DNA of 64,000 nt from Mycolicibacterium sediminis (GTDB lineage Bacteria; Actinomycetota; Actinomycetes; Mycobacteriales; Mycobacteriaceae), in contig NZ_AP022588.1 of NCBI RefSeq assembly GCF_010731735.1, positions 248,001-312,000 of the forward strand, in the 5' to 3' direction. The position numbers and the translations under genes were made by a program. Positions 18,900 to 28,609 of the stretch are shown piece after piece. The notes under the pieces are model-generated. The model saw only the letters and a program-made list of their open reading frames with translations, made no database searches and was not told the DNA's origin. Positions within the stretch are counted from its first letter, which is position 1, and the number at the start of each line of letters is the position of its first letter.

Positions 18900-19220
18900 A
18901 TGCCCGCCAACGCAGTGGTGAAGATCAACGCGATCGACGTTCCGGCCGACGCAGGCCCCGAGTTGGAGAAGCGCTTCGCCAACCGCGCCCATGCCGTCGA
19001 CGGCCAGCCCGGTTTCCTCGGTTTCCAGCTGCTGCGCCCGATCAAGGGCGAGAACCGCTACTTCGTCGTCACGCAGTGGGAGTCCGAAGAGGCGTTCCAG
19101 GCCTGGGCCAGCGGACCCGCCGTCGAGGCGCACGCCGGTCAGCGCGCGAACCCCGTCGCCACCGGAGCGTCACTGCTCGAGTTCGAGGTCGTGCTCGACG
19201 TGCAGCGCTCGGAGGCATAG
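18900..19220 (+). CDS. mhuD: Heme-degrading monooxygenase MhuD
   Basis: Antibiotic-biosynthesis-monooxygenase (ABM) fold enzyme that cleaves heme to mycobilin and iron in the cytoplasm, giving access to heme iron. It is 106 aa. Residues equivalent to the M. tuberculosis heme-site Asn7, Trp66 and His75 are N10, W69 and H78, with a three-residue N-terminal extension. The segment FLGFQLLRP-KGE-RYFVVT is near identical to Rv3592. The start is ATG, likely leaderless. LpqF follows 14 bases downstream. Confidence 0.95.
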   Translation: MPANAVVKINAIDVPADAGPELEKRFANRAHAVDGQPGFLGFQLLRPIKGENRYFVVTQWESEEAFQAWASGPAVEAHAGQRANPVATGASLLEFEVVLDVQRSEA

Positions 19221-19234
19221 CGACTTGGGCTTCG

Positions 19235-20611
19235 ATGTCTCGAGGACCGGCGCTGCCTAGGAGTGGCCGGGTCCGGCGTCGTTCGATCGGAGCCTCGATC
19301 GCCACGATGGTCGTCGCGACCCTGGCCTGCAGCTGCGCACACACCGGCCCGGCTCCCGCCGAGGCCGCCTACGGCGCGCACATCGGGACCAACACCCCGC
19401 AGGGCCTGCGTGCCAAGCAGCTCCTCGACATGGTCAACTCCGACTGGCCCATCGGCACCGTCACGGTGGGCACGCTCGCCGACCCCGAGATCGTCGAGGC
19501 GGTCACCGGTGCCATGGACCGGCTGTGGGCCGACCGCCCCATCACGGTCACCGGTGTCGACATCGGCGCGGGCCACGCCACGCTGCACGTCCGGACGTCC
19601 TATGCCGTCTCCGAGGACGTGCGGCTCCGTACCGGCGAGTCTGGCCTGGTGGACCGCTTCGAGGTCACCGTCGTCAAGCCGAAGATCCGGCAGTGGCCCG
19701 ACGTCGACGCCGAGATCACCCGGTCGGGTGCGCACTACGCCTATCAGGCGTCGAAGGTGACCGACCGCGGATGCGTCCGGGTGGCGGGCACCAACGTCGA
19801 TGAATCCCTGCCTCTCGCATCGATATTCAAGCTCTACGTGCTGTTGGCCGTAGGCCGTGCCGTGAACGCGGGGACCCTCGAGTGGGACGACCCGCTGCTG
19901 ATCACCAAGGAGGCCAAGGCCGTCGGCTCGGCGGGCTTCGACAAGCTGCCTCCCGGCGCACACGTCTCCGTCAGAGATGCTGCGCAACAGATGATCTCGG
20001 CCAGCGACAACATGGCCACCGACCTGCTGATGGCACGGCTGGGTCCCGGTGCGGTGGAACGCGCCCTCGTCGCGGCGGGTCACCACGATCCCGCGTCGAT
20101 GACGCCCTTCCCCACCGCCCACGAGCTGTTCTCGATCGGCTGGGGTAGGCCCGACGTCCGGGAGGAATGGAAGACGGCTCCCCCGCAGCGCCGCGCCGAG
20201 ATGCTCCGGACCACGAACGTCCTGCCCTACGATCCGGATCCGGAACGGACGCGCACGCCGGCGTCCCCCTACGGCGCGGAGTGGTACGGCAGCGCCATGG
20301 ACATCTGCCGGGTGCACGCGGCCCTGCAGGCCACGGCCGTCGGGCCCGCCGCACCCGTGGCCGACATCCTCTCGGCCACTCCGGGTATCGACCTCGACCG
20401 AGCCAAGTTCCCCTACATCGCCGCCAAGGGTGGCAACCTCCCCGGCGACCTGACGTTCAGCTGGTACGCCCGCGACCGCAGCGGCCAGGGCTGGGTGATG
20501 AGCTTCCAGCTCGTCTGGCCCACCTATCGCAGCCTCGCCGCCGCGACGTGGCTGCAATCCATCGCCACCCAGGGCTTCGACCTGCTGCCCGTGGGCCCGC
20601 CTACCCGGTAG
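19235..20611 (+). CDS. lpqF: Beta-lactamase-fold lipoprotein LpqF
   Basis: Exported serine beta-lactamase-like lipoprotein, 458 aa. An Arg-rich N terminus and hydrophobic segment end at Cys32/Cys34, a loose lipobox. An N-terminal ORF12-like helper domain precedes a class A-type fold. The catalytic SxxK is in LASIFK, the SDN loop in SASDNMATD, and the KTG equivalent reads KGG. It matches M. tuberculosis Rv3593 by position after mhuD. Substrate (beta-lactam or peptidoglycan) is not known. Its 3' end overlaps the convergent phosphatase gene by 11 bases. Confidence 0.85.
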   Translation: MSRGPALPRSGRVRRRSIGASIATMVVATLACSCAHTGPAPAEAAYGAHIGTNTPQGLRAKQLLDMVNSDWPIGTVTVGTLADPEIVEAVTGAMDRLWADRPITVTGVDIGAGHATLHVRTSYAVSEDVRLRTGESGLVDRFEVTVVKPKIRQWPDVDAEITRSGAHYAYQASKVTDRGCVRVAGTNVDESLPLASIFKLYVLLAVGRAVNAGTLEWDDPLLITKEAKAVGSAGFDKLPPGAHVSVRDAAQQMISASDNMATDLLMARLGPGAVERALVAAGHHDPASMTPFPTAHELFSIGWGRPDVREEWKTAPPQRRAEMLRTTNVLPYDPDPERTRTPASPYGAEWYGSAMDICRVHAALQATAVGPAAPVADILSATPGIDLDRAKFPYIAAKGGNLPGDLTFSWYARDRSGQGWVMSFQLVWPTYRSLAAATWLQSIATQGFDLLPVGPPTR

Positions 20612-21152
20612 ACCGCAGCGTCCACGCTTGTCCGCGCAAGTGCATGACCGTGCGGCTGGCGGGAGCCACGTCGATGCGCCAGAACGACTTCGGCGGCGCG
20701 TCGAGCGCCACCAGGATGGCCGCGCGGATGACGGCCGGATGGGTGACGGCGGCCAGCCGACCTCGGCGACCGGCGATCGCGTCGAGCCAGGTGCGCACCC
20801 GGTCCACCACCGCGACCACCGACTCGCCGCCGTGCGGTGCCTGCGTGGGGTCGGTCAGCCAGATCGCCAGATCGGCGGGCGGCACTCCGCCAAGCACATT
20901 GCCGCGCCACGCCCCGCAGTCCAGATCGGCGAGCGCCGGATCAACCTCGGCGCGCAGGCCGAGCAGTTCGGCCGTCCCCCGAGCACGCTTCTCCGGTCCG
21001 CACGTCGCGGCGTCGATGAGGCCGAGTTCGACGGTGGCGTCGAGCTGGCGCCGGCCCAGGGCGTTGAGCGGCTCGTCGATGGGGAAGCGTCCGGCTGCCA
21101 TGGCATCGGTCATGGCGTGACTGACCATGGTCAGCCGGACGACCTCACTCAC
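20601..21152 (-). CDS. Histidine phosphatase-like protein of the cobalt/B12 locus
   Basis: 183-aa histidine phosphatase superfamily protein. The usual RHG catalytic motif reads SHA in MVSHAMTDAM, keeping the His but losing the Arg. HGGES and a second His in VTHPAVIRA are retained. Being last in the cbtB-cbtA unit behind a cobalamin riboswitch, it may relate to B12 synthesis (compare the alpha-ribazole phosphatase CobC), but the changed motif makes activity uncertain. The GTG start at 21152 lies 6 bases after the cbtA stop. Confidence 0.75.
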   Translation of the reverse strand: MSEVVRLTMVSHAMTDAMAAGRFPIDEPLNALGRRQLDATVELGLIDAATCGPEKRARGTAELLGLRAEVDPALADLDCGAWRGNVLGGVPPADLAIWLTDPTQAPHGGESVVAVVDRVRTWLDAIAGRRGRLAAVTHPAVIRAAILVALDAPPKSFWRIDVAPASRTVMHLRGQAWTLRSTG

Positions 21153-21158
21153 GTCCGG

Positions 21159-21962
21159 TCACGCAGAGACGCTCTCCTGGCGCCGGCCGTCCAGCAGCTT
21201 CGACACCAGCGCGGCGAAGGCCAGGCCGATCGTCGCGTACATCACGACCTGCGTGCCCAGCGAGTAGAGCCTGAAGTCGTACAGCACGTCGGCGGGGAAG
21301 CCCTCGTAGACGATGGTTCCCGCGTCGTCGACCAGCGGTCCCGGCGTCTCGTCGATGGTCGGCAGTACCAGCATCAGCACCGCGACCGCGACCACGTACG
21401 CACCGGCACCGGCGAGTGCCGAATTCCACGCACCGAGTCGGTCCCGCAACTGCCTGGCCAGGTACACAGCGCCGACGAGAAGGGCCGCGGACAGCACCAC
21501 CATCAGCAGGTACAGCAGGGTGCGCTGCCGGATGGTCTCGTCCAGGCTGAGCGCCGGCGGGCTCGCCGGGTACTTCAGCGAGGGCACGACGTACAGGCTC
21601 AGGAGCATCCCGCCCGCGACGTACAGCGACAGCAGCTTGGCCGAGACGTTCCCGACCCTGCCGTAGGTCACCGCGAAGACGACCGCGAACAGTGCGCCGA
21701 TGGCGACGCTGAACGCCAGCACGCCGATGCCCATGCCGATGTTCATCTGGATGGCGCGGGAGAACCCGCCACCGTCCGCACCGTGGCTGTGCCCGGCGAC
21801 TCCGGCCGCCGTCTCCATCGCCTCGTGCGCGGCACCGATGCCGTCCTCGTAGCCGATGGCCGACTCGATGGCCGGTTCGACGAAGATCCGCGCGAAGACG
21901 AACGCGAACACACCTGCCAGGGCGCCGGCCAGGAGGCCGCGCCCGATGATCTGCTTCTCCAT
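21159..21962 (-). CDS. cbtA: Cobalt transporter subunit CbtA
   Basis: Membrane protein of 267 aa with about six to seven hydrophobic helices, typical of CbtA, predicted cobalt uptake protein controlled by B12 riboswitches. The first helix contains GRGLLAGALAGVFAF; a His-containing loop (AGHSHGADGGG) precedes the second helix and may bind metal. The ATG at 21962 is chosen because upstream in-frame sequence overlaps cbtB. It lies 25 bases after cbtB on the same strand. Confidence 0.9.
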   Translation of the reverse strand: MEKQIIGRGLLAGALAGVFAFVFARIFVEPAIESAIGYEDGIGAAHEAMETAAGVAGHSHGADGGGFSRAIQMNIGMGIGVLAFSVAIGALFAVVFAVTYGRVGNVSAKLLSLYVAGGMLLSLYVVPSLKYPASPPALSLDETIRQRTLLYLLMVVLSAALLVGAVYLARQLRDRLGAWNSALAGAGAYVVAVAVLMLVLPTIDETPGPLVDDAGTIVYEGFPADVLYDFRLYSLGTQVVMYATIGLAFAALVSKLLDGRRQESVSA

Positions 21963-21987
21963 ATTCAGCTGTCCTGAGTTCCGGCGG

Positions 21988-22203
21988 TCAGTGGCAGGGG
22001 AAGCCGAGGAGGTGGCGGGCGTCGTGGATGAACTCGTGGATGTGGGTGTCACTACCGAACACCGACGTCGCACCCTGGTCCATGCCGACGAAGTAGAGGA
22101 CGAGCAGGGCCAGGAACGCGGTCGCGGAGAGCCACACCGCGGCCCTCGTCGCCGAGAGGTCCAGTGCGGGAGCGGCGCTCTTGCGAGCCTCGGAAGATGT
22201 CAT
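21988..22203 (-). CDS. cbtB: Cobalt transporter subunit CbtB
   Basis: 71-aa protein with one transmembrane helix (about residues 22-42) and the CbtB C-terminal metal-binding signature, a His-rich stretch HIHEFIHDARH ending in GFPCH. It partners CbtA in cobalt uptake. The ATG at 22203 follows a GAAAGGAC ribosome binding site that lies at the 3' end of the cobalamin riboswitch, so ligand binding could mask it. Confidence 0.92.
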   Translation of the reverse strand: MTSSEARKSAAPALDLSATRAAVWLSATAFLALLVLYFVGMDQGATSVFGSDTHIHEFIHDARHLLGFPCH

Positions 22204-22224
22204 GTGCAGTCCTTTCGGGATTTC

Positions 22225-22340
22225 GCGTCCCGTGTCGGGGTGACGGCGTCGGGTCTGACTCTGACAGTGGCGCGACCGTTCCGGACTTTCACCGGATTCC
22301 GCTGTCCGTCGATTACACCAGGATCCTAAACCGTCTAGCT
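22225..22340 (-). ncRNA. Cobalamin riboswitch controlling cbtB-cbtA
   Basis: On the minus strand the leader reads GGAATCCGGTGAAAGTCCGG, then AACGGTCGCGCCACTGT, then GAGTCAGACC, the conserved core order of the B12 aptamer. The core spans about 22250-22302. The leader ends some 20 bases before the cbtB ATG next to its ribosome binding site, which suggests translational control. Outer boundaries are estimated. Confidence 0.9.
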
Positions 22341-22389
22341 GCGATTCGAGCTACCTATTCGTTTTAGGCTGCCGCGCCCCTCCCGTCGT

Positions 22390-22439
22390 ACGTGCGGGTA
22401 CGGCGGGATCCACGCCGATCCGACGCCGTACCCGCACGT
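22390..22439. terminator. 16-bp palindrome upstream of the riboswitch
   Basis: ACGTGCGGGTACGGCG at 22390-22405 pairs perfectly with 22424-22439 across an 18-base loop. It lies between clpC1 and the cbtB riboswitch, both on the minus strand, and may be a second clpC1 terminator insulating the riboswitch promoter. No T-run follows. Confidence 0.55.
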
Positions 22440-22477
22440 TGGGCGTGGGCACCTGATGCTCGGCCCCGAACGCACGA

Positions 22478-22503
22478 ACGCCCCCGACTCGCGTCGGGGG
22501 CGT
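22478..22503 (-). terminator. Terminator of clpC1
   Basis: ACGCCCCCGAC and GTCGGGGGCGT form a perfect 11-bp stem with a TCGC loop, 15 bases after the clpC1 stop codon. A typical mycobacterial GC-rich terminator without a clear U-tail. Confidence 0.8.
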
Positions 22504-22517
22504 CCGTGTGGAGCGTG

Positions 22518-25055
22518 TTACTCGGTGGCCGAGCTTCCGGCCGCGCCGGCACCGGCGAGGTCGGGCTCGACGAGCGAGCGCTGAGCGCCCGAGAACGTGA
22601 AGACCGCGTCCTCGACGTTGTTGCTCTCGCCGTCCCAGTTGTCGACGTCGACGGTGATGACCTGGCCCGCACCGATCTCGTCGAAGAGGATCTTCTCCGA
22701 GAGCTGGTCCTCGATCTCACGCTGGATGGTGCGACGCAGCGGCCGCGCACCCAGAACCGGATCGAAGCCGCGCTTGGCCAGCAGCGCCTTCGCCTTGTCG
22801 GTCAGCTCCATGCTCATGTCCTTGGCCCTGAGCTGGTTGCCGACCCGGTTGATCATGAGGTCGACCATCGTGATGATCTCCTCCTGCGTCAGCTGGTGGA
22901 AGACGATGATGTCGTCGATGCGGTTCAGGAACTCCGGGCGGAAGTGTTTCTTCAGCTCGTCGTTGACCTTCTGCTTCATCCGCTCGTAGTTGTTCTCGCC
23001 GCCACCCTGGGTGAAGCCGAGACCGACCGCCTTGCTGATGTCGGACGTACCGAGGTTCGAGGTGAAGATCAGCACGGTGTTCTTGAAGTCCACCGTCCGG
23101 CCCTGGCCGTCGGTGAGACGGCCATCCTCGAGGACCTGCAGGAGGCTGTTGTAGATCTCCTGGTGGGCCTTCTCGATCTCGTCGAACAGCACCACGCTGA
23201 ACGGCTTGCGACGCACCTTCTCGGTGAGCTGGCCGCCCTCCTCGTAGCCGACGTACCCCGGAGGGGCACCGAACAGCCGCGATGCGGTGAAGCGGTCGTG
23301 GAACTCGCCCATGTCGATCTGGATGAGCGCGTCGTCGTCACCGAACAGGAACTCGGCGAGCGCCTTGGACAGCTCGGTCTTACCGACACCGGACGGGCCG
23401 GCGAAGATGAACGAGCCGGACGGCCGCTTCGGGTCCTTCAGGCCGGCGCGGGTACGCCGGATCGCCTTCGAGACCGCCCTGACGGCGTCCTCCTGGCCGA
23501 TGATCCGCTTGTGGAGTTCGTCCTCCATGCGGAGCAGACGCGTGGTCTCGGCCTCGGTCAGCTTGAACACGGGGATGCCGGTCCAGTTGCCGAGGACCTC
23601 GGCGATCTGCTCGTCGTCGACCTCGGCCACGACGTCCAGGTCACCGGAGCGCCACTGCTTCTCGCGCTCGGCCCGCTGCGCGACGAGCGTCTTCTCCTTG
23701 TCGCGCAGGTTGGCTGCCTTCTCGAAGTCCTGCGCGTCGATCGCGGACTCCTTCTCCCGGCGGGCGTCGGCGATCTTCTCGTCGAACTCGCGCAGGTCCG
23801 GCGGTGCGGTCATGCGGCGGATGCGCATCCTCGCACCGGCCTCGTCGATCAGGTCGATCGCCTTGTCCGGCAGGAACCGGTCGTTGATGTAGCGGTCGGC
23901 CAGGGTCGCCGCGGCGGCGATGGCGCCGTCGGTGATCGAGACGCGGTGGTGCGCCTCATAGCGGTCGCGCAGACCCTTGAGGATCAGGATCGTGTGCTCG
24001 ACGGTCGGCTCGCCGACCTGAACCGGCTGGAAGCGGCGCTCGAGCGCGGCGTCCTTCTCGATGTACTTGCGGTACTCGTCGAGGGTGGTCGCACCGATGG
24101 TCTGCAGCTCACCGCGGGCCAGCTTCGGCTTCAGGATCGAGGCCGCGTCGATGGCACCCTCGGCGGCACCCGCGCCGACGAGCGTGTGCAGCTCGTCGAT
24201 GAACAGGATGATGTCGCCGCGGGTGTTGATCTCCTTGAGCACCTTCTTCAGGCGCTCCTCGAAGTCACCGCGGTAGCGGCTGCCGGCCACCAGTGAACCG
24301 AGGTCCAGGGTGTAGAGCTGCTTGTCCTTCAGCGTCTCGGGCACGTCGCCGTGCACGATCGCCTGGGCCAGGCCCTCGACGACGGCGGTCTTGCCGACGC
24401 CGGGCTCGCCGATCAGCACCGGGTTGTTCTTGGTGCGGCGGCTCAGCACCTGCATGACCCGCTCGATTTCCTTCTCGCGGCCGATGACGGGGTCGAGCTT
24501 GCCCTCCATGGCCGCCGCGGTCAGGTTGCGACCGAACTGGTCCAGGACCAGCGACGTCGAGGGGTTGCCGGACTCGCCTCCGCGACCTCCGGTGCCCGCC
24601 TCGGCGGTCTCCTTGCCCTGGTAGCCGGACAACAGCTGGATGACCTGCTGACGCACGCGCGTCAGCTCGGCGCCCAGCTTGACCAGGACCTGGGCTGCGA
24701 CGCCCTCGCCTTCGCGGATCAGGCCGAGCAGGATGTGCTCGGTGCCGATGTAGTTGTGGCCGAGTTGCAGCGCCTCGCGCAGGGACAGCTCGAGCACCTT
24801 CTTGGCGCGCGGGGTGAAGGGGATGTGCCCGGACGGTGCCTGCTGGCCCTGGCCGATGATCTCCTCGACCTGGCTGCGCACACCCTCGAGCGAGATGCCC
24901 AGGGATTCGAGCGACTTGGCGGCAACGCCCTCGCCCTCGTGGATCAGGCCAAGGAGGATGTGCTCGGTCCCGATGTAGTTGTGGTTGAGCATCCTGGCTT
25001 CTTCTTGGGCCAGGACGACGACGCGCCGTGCGCGGTCGGTGAAGCGTTCGAACAT
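22518..25055 (-). CDS. clpC1: ATP-dependent Clp protease ATP-binding subunit ClpC1
   Basis: Hsp100 unfoldase that feeds substrates to ClpP1P2, essential in mycobacteria; 845 aa. Two Clp_N repeats come first ([17 protein letters not shown] and [16 protein letters not shown]), then AAA1 with Walker [12 protein letters not shown] near residue 210. A UVR/coiled middle domain ([13 protein letters not shown]) follows, and AAA2 with [13 protein letters not shown] near residue 550. The start is ATG 25055. A candidate ClgR site lies about 195 bases upstream. Confidence 0.97.
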   Translation of the reverse strand: MFERFTDRARRVVVLAQEEARMLNHNYIGTEHILLGLIHEGEGVAAKSLESLGISLEGVRSQVEEIIGQGQQAPSGHIPFTPRAKKVLELSLREALQLGHNYIGTEHILLGLIREGEGVAAQVLVKLGAELTRVRQQVIQLLSGYQGKETAEAGTGGRGGESGNPSTSLVLDQFGRNLTAAAMEGKLDPVIGREKEIERVMQVLSRRTKNNPVLIGEPGVGKTAVVEGLAQAIVHGDVPETLKDKQLYTLDLGSLVAGSRYRGDFEERLKKVLKEINTRGDIILFIDELHTLVGAGAAEGAIDAASILKPKLARGELQTIGATTLDEYRKYIEKDAALERRFQPVQVGEPTVEHTILILKGLRDRYEAHHRVSITDGAIAAAATLADRYINDRFLPDKAIDLIDEAGARMRIRRMTAPPDLREFDEKIADARREKESAIDAQDFEKAANLRDKEKTLVAQRAEREKQWRSGDLDVVAEVDDEQIAEVLGNWTGIPVFKLTEAETTRLLRMEDELHKRIIGQEDAVRAVSKAIRRTRAGLKDPKRPSGSFIFAGPSGVGKTELSKALAEFLFGDDDALIQIDMGEFHDRFTASRLFGAPPGYVGYEEGGQLTEKVRRKPFSVVLFDEIEKAHQEIYNSLLQVLEDGRLTDGQGRTVDFKNTVLIFTSNLGTSDISKAVGLGFTQGGGENNYERMKQKVNDELKKHFRPEFLNRIDDIIVFHQLTQEEIITMVDLMINRVGNQLRAKDMSMELTDKAKALLAKRGFDPVLGARPLRRTIQREIEDQLSEKILFDEIGAGQVITVDVDNWDGESNNVEDAVFTFSGAQRSLVEPDLAGAGAAGSSATE

Positions 25056-25249
25056 CGGTGGTTACCTGCTCTCCATCAAATAGCGCAGTTTCGTGAAAAC
25101 TCGACGGCGTGGTAGACCACGCTCTGCACCTACCGCCCACTGTAGTGGTCGGAGGCGCGGGCCGCCCCGCCTGTCTGGGGAGCTACCCCGTACTGCCTCT
25201 ATCCAACGCCGCAGATGCCGGGATCGTTTCCCGTTCACGACCCAATCGC

Positions 25250-25264
25250 TTCGCCGCTAGCGAA
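25250..25264. promoter_or_regulatory. Candidate ClgR operator upstream of clpC1
   Basis: TTCGCCGCTAGCGAA is an inverted repeat TTCGC-N5-GCGAA, resembling the ClgR site known to control clp genes in actinobacteria. It lies in the 258-base clpC1-lsr2 gap, which otherwise shows no gene. Confidence 0.45.
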
Positions 25265-25313
25265 CGGGCTGCCTACTCCACGCCCGGCTCGGGGTGAGCG
25301 CGGCAACCCTCGC

Positions 25314-25655
25314 TCAGGTTGCCGCGTGGAAGGCGTCGATGACGTCGGCCGGGATGCGACCCCTGGTCGAGACGTTGTGTCCGTTGCGCCGGGCCCAGTC
25401 CCGGATCGCGGCGCTCTGCTCGCGGTCGATGGACGCGCGGCCACGGCCCGAGCCCGCGGAACGACCGCGCCGGCGGCCACCTACGCGACGGCCCGCCTCG
25501 ACCCAACCCTTCAGGTCGTTCCGTAGTTTCGCCGCATTCTTCGCGGAGAGGTCGATCTCGTAGCTGACGCCGTCGAGGGAGAATTCGACGGTTTCATCCG
25601 CCGCATTCTCGCCGTCGAAATCATCGACGAGAGTGACGGTAACCTTCTTCGCCAT
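25314..25655 (-). CDS. lsr2: Nucleoid-associated protein Lsr2
   Basis: H-NS-like xenogeneic silencer that bridges AT-rich DNA, 113 aa. The N-terminal dimerisation domain starts [15 protein letters not shown]; a basic linker ([18 protein letters not shown]) leads to the C-terminal DNA-binding domain with the AT-hook-like RGR in STRGRIPAD. The ATG at 25655 gives the conserved N terminus; an in-frame extension to 25739 is not homologous. It lies downstream of lysS with 107 bases between. Confidence 0.96.
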   Translation of the reverse strand: MAKKVTVTLVDDFDGENAADETVEFSLDGVSYEIDLSAKNAAKLRNDLKGWVEAGRRVGGRRRGRSAGSGRGRASIDREQSAAIRDWARRNGHNVSTRGRIPADVIDAFHAAT

Positions 25656-25686
25656 CAGTACACACTGACCCTTCTGCCCAAGAACA

Positions 25687-25712
25687 TGGCGGGTCCAGCG
25701 TGAACCCCGCCA
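25687..25712. promoter_or_regulatory. Hairpin in the lysS-lsr2 gap
   Basis: TGGCGGG and CCCGCCA form a 7-bp stem around 12 bases, 32 bases upstream of the lsr2 ATG. It could end lysS transcripts or fold in the lsr2 leader. Confidence 0.35.
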
Positions 25713-25762
25713 CAATGCTGACAGAAAAGGCGAAATCAATCAACGATGACGATATGCGAACG

Positions 25763-27271
25763 TCAGTTTCCGGCGCGACGCACGATCGGGAACAAAACCG
25801 TTTCTCGTATCGACAACCCCGTCAATGCCATGAGTAGTCGGTCGACGCCCATTCCGGTGCCGGTGGTCGGGGGCATCCCGTACTCGAGTGCCGCGAGGAA
25901 GTCCTCGTCGAGAACCATTGCCTCGTGATCGCCCGCGGCGGCTGCACGGGCCTGCGCCTCGAATCGTTGGCGCTGAATCACCGGGTCGATCAATTCCGAG
26001 TATCCAGTCGCCAATTCGAATTTGCGGATGTAGAGGTCCCACTTCTCGGTGACGCCCGGAATGCTGCGATGAGCGCGGGTGAGAGGCGCAGTCTCGACCG
26101 GGAAGTCGCGCACGAACGTCGGCGCCCACAGCGTCTCTCCGACGGTGTGCTCCCACAACTCCTCGACGAGTTTCCCGTGCCCGTATCCGCGATCCCGGGA
26201 CACTTCGACGCCCAACTTGTCGACGAGCGACCAGAGATGGTCCGCACCGGTGTCCGGAGTTATCTCCTCGCCCAACGCCTCGGAGAGCGACGGATACATT
26301 TCCAGCGTCGCCCATTCGCCGTCGAGGTCATAGGTCGAGCCGTCCGCCAGTGGCACGTTCCGGGTGCCGATCGCCTCGTCCGCCACCTCTTGAATGACCT
26401 CGCGGGTCACCACCGCAGAATCGTCATAGGTCCCGTAGGCCTGATAAGTCTCCAGCATCGCGAATTCGGGGGAATGCGTCGAATCCGCCCCTTCGTTGCG
26501 AAAGTTCCGGTTGAGTTCGAAGACCCGCTCGAAACCGCCGACGAGACAACGCTTGAGGAACAACTCGGGCGCAATCCGAAGGTAGAGGTCGGCGTCGAGT
26601 GCATTGGAGTGCGTGACGAAGGGGCGCGCCGCCGCACCGCCCGCGAGGGTCTGCAGCATCGGCGTCTCGACTTCCAGGAAGTCGCGGCGCTCCAACGCCG
26701 AGCGCAGTGCGCGGACCACCGCGATGCGCTGCCGGGCGATCGAACGCGCCTCCGGTCGAACGATCAGATCGACGTAGCGCTGCCGGACCCGGGACTCCTC
26801 GCTCATCTCACGATGGGCGACGGGCAGCGGCCGCAGGGCCTTGGAGATGATTTGCCAAGAATCGGCAAGCACAGACAATTCGCCTCGACGGGAGCTGATC
26901 ACCTCGCCGTGCACGAACACGATGTCGCCGAGGTCGACGTCGGACTTCCACGCCTCCAGGGACTCCGGACCCACCTTGTCGAGGCTGATCATCGCCTGCA
27001 GCTGGGTGCCGTCACCCTCCTGCAGCGTGGCGAAGCACAGCTTTCCCGAGTTCCGGGCGAACACCACCCGACCCGCGACGCCGACGAACTGGCCGGTCTC
27101 GACGGCGGGCTCGAGCGCCGGGTAGGCAGCCCGGACCTCGGCCAGCGTGTGGGTGCGCGGCACCTCGACCGGGTAGGGGTCGCGGCCCTCGGCGAGCAGG
27201 CGTTCCCGCTTCGCCTGACGAATCCGGAACTGCTCGGGGACGTCGGACTCGGATTCATCAGCAGTGCTCAC
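25763..27271 (-). CDS. lysS: Lysyl-tRNA synthetase
   Basis: Class II aminoacyl-tRNA synthetase, 502 aa. An N-terminal OB-fold anticodon-binding domain ([20 protein letters not shown]) is followed by the catalytic core with motif 2 ([18 protein letters not shown]) and motif 3 ([13 protein letters not shown]). The start is taken as GTG 27271 (VSTADESES), next to a divergent gene 24 bases away; extension upstream to 27559 would overlap that gene entirely. The position upstream of lsr2 is conserved in mycobacteria. Confidence 0.95.
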   Translation of the reverse strand: MSTADESESDVPEQFRIRQAKRERLLAEGRDPYPVEVPRTHTLAEVRAAYPALEPAVETGQFVGVAGRVVFARNSGKLCFATLQEGDGTQLQAMISLDKVGPESLEAWKSDVDLGDIVFVHGEVISSRRGELSVLADSWQIISKALRPLPVAHREMSEESRVRQRYVDLIVRPEARSIARQRIAVVRALRSALERRDFLEVETPMLQTLAGGAAARPFVTHSNALDADLYLRIAPELFLKRCLVGGFERVFELNRNFRNEGADSTHSPEFAMLETYQAYGTYDDSAVVTREVIQEVADEAIGTRNVPLADGSTYDLDGEWATLEMYPSLSEALGEEITPDTGADHLWSLVDKLGVEVSRDRGYGHGKLVEELWEHTVGETLWAPTFVRDFPVETAPLTRAHRSIPGVTEKWDLYIRKFELATGYSELIDPVIQRQRFEAQARAAAAGDHEAMVLDEDFLAALEYGMPPTTGTGMGVDRLLMALTGLSIRETVLFPIVRRAGN

Positions 27272-27294
27272 GACGTGCCAGCTTAAATGAGTCC

Positions 27295-28533
27295 GTGACC
27301 GCCCCCATCGACGCGACCGCCGTGGCGGCCCTGGCGCATCAGCCCATCGGCTGGTGGCACAAGGGCATCCCGCCGTCGTGGTCGGACCGCCCGCCCGCCC
27401 AGGTGTGCGCGTCCCGGCCGGATCCGTTCGACGACGGCGTCCTCGGCCCGCTGTGCGTCCTGTCCGAGACGGCGCTCGCGCACAATCTCTCCGCCATGGC
27501 GCGGTGGTGCCTCGTCCGCGGGGTGAGCCTCGCCCCGCACGCCAAGACCCACATGTCACCGCAACTGCTGGCCCGCCAGTTCGAGGCCGGGGCGTGGGGC
27601 GCGACGGTCGCGACCATCTCCCAGGTTCGGACGTTCCGGCGGTTCGGCGTGCGACGGATCCTGCTGGCCAACGAGCTGGTGGACGCCGCCGGGCTGCGGT
27701 GGCTGGCCGCCGACCTCGCCGACGACCCCGGGGTCGTCGTCGTGTGCTGGGTCGACTCCGTCGCGGGAGTCGAGTCGATGACCGCCACGCTGCGGGACGC
27801 CGAGGCGACGCACCCGCTGGACGTGTGCGTCGAGGTGGGCATGCCGGGCGGCCGCACGGGGTGCCGGGGACGTGCCGCCGTCGACGAGGTCGCCCGCGCC
27901 GTCACCCGGTCGGCGCATCTGCGACTGGTGGGCGTCGCCGGCTACGAGGCCGCCCTCGGCCACGACGTGTCGCCGGAGTCCTACGACCGCGTCCGCGGGT
28001 ACCTGCGCGAGATCAGGGCGGCGGTGATCCGGCTGGGGCCGGCGTTCGAGTCCGACGAGGTCCTCGCCACCGCCGGCGGCAGCACCTTCCCCGACGCCGT
28101 CGCCGAGGAACTCGTCGACTGGCCGGACGGATCGACAGTGCGGACGGTGGTGCGCAGCGGGTGCTACCTCACCCACGACGACGGGCTCTACCGCAACACC
28201 TCGCCGCTGCCGCTGCGCTCCGCGCTGTCGGTGTGGGCGCAGGTGACGTCCCGGCCGGAACCAGACCTCGCGCTGCTGACGATGGGCCGCCGCGACGTGT
28301 CCCACGACCAGGGTCTGCCGGTGCCGTACGGCCTCGACGACAGCCGCGTGACCGCCCTCAACGACCAGCACGCCTTCCTGTCGCTCGGCCCGTCGGACTC
28401 GGCGCGCGTCGCCGTGGGCGACTGGCTGCGGTTCGGCATCTCGCACCCGTGTACGACCTTCGACAAGTGGCAGCTGATCCCCGTGCTCGACGACGACGGC
28501 CGCGTGCTCGACCTGGTGCGCACCTTCTTCTGA
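27295..28533 (+). CDS. PLP-dependent D-amino acid aldolase/deaminase (alanine racemase fold III)
   Basis: 412-aa fold-type III PLP enzyme with an alanine racemase-like N-terminal barrel and a D-serine dehydratase-like C-terminal domain. K84 in APHAKTHMS is the probable PLP lysine. The late [12 protein letters not shown] segment supplies the His and Cys typical of the metal site in D-threonine aldolases and eukaryotic-type D-serine dehydratases. Exact substrate cannot be told from sequence. It starts with GTG, divergent from lysS, and ends convergent with coaX. It is not part of the M. tuberculosis gene order I know here, so it may be an insertion. Confidence 0.82.
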   Translation: MTAPIDATAVAALAHQPIGWWHKGIPPSWSDRPPAQVCASRPDPFDDGVLGPLCVLSETALAHNLSAMARWCLVRGVSLAPHAKTHMSPQLLARQFEAGAWGATVATISQVRTFRRFGVRRILLANELVDAAGLRWLAADLADDPGVVVVCWVDSVAGVESMTATLRDAEATHPLDVCVEVGMPGGRTGCRGRAAVDEVARAVTRSAHLRLVGVAGYEAALGHDVSPESYDRVRGYLREIRAAVIRLGPAFESDEVLATAGGSTFPDAVAEELVDWPDGSTVRTVVRSGCYLTHDDGLYRNTSPLPLRSALSVWAQVTSRPEPDLALLTMGRRDVSHDQGLPVPYGLDDSRVTALNDQHAFLSLGPSDSARVAVGDWLRFGISHPCTTFDKWQLIPVLDDDGRVLDLVRTFF

Positions 28534-28609
28534 CGCCGAACGTGGGTTACCGCCACGCCTCGGGCGCGAATAGCGTGACACGAGTGGACACTCGGCGAGG
28601 GTCGGGGCG

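Noticed and set aside
22392..24296. 634-codon open frame on the plus strand
   Set aside because: It is antisense to clpC1 and spans its terminator.
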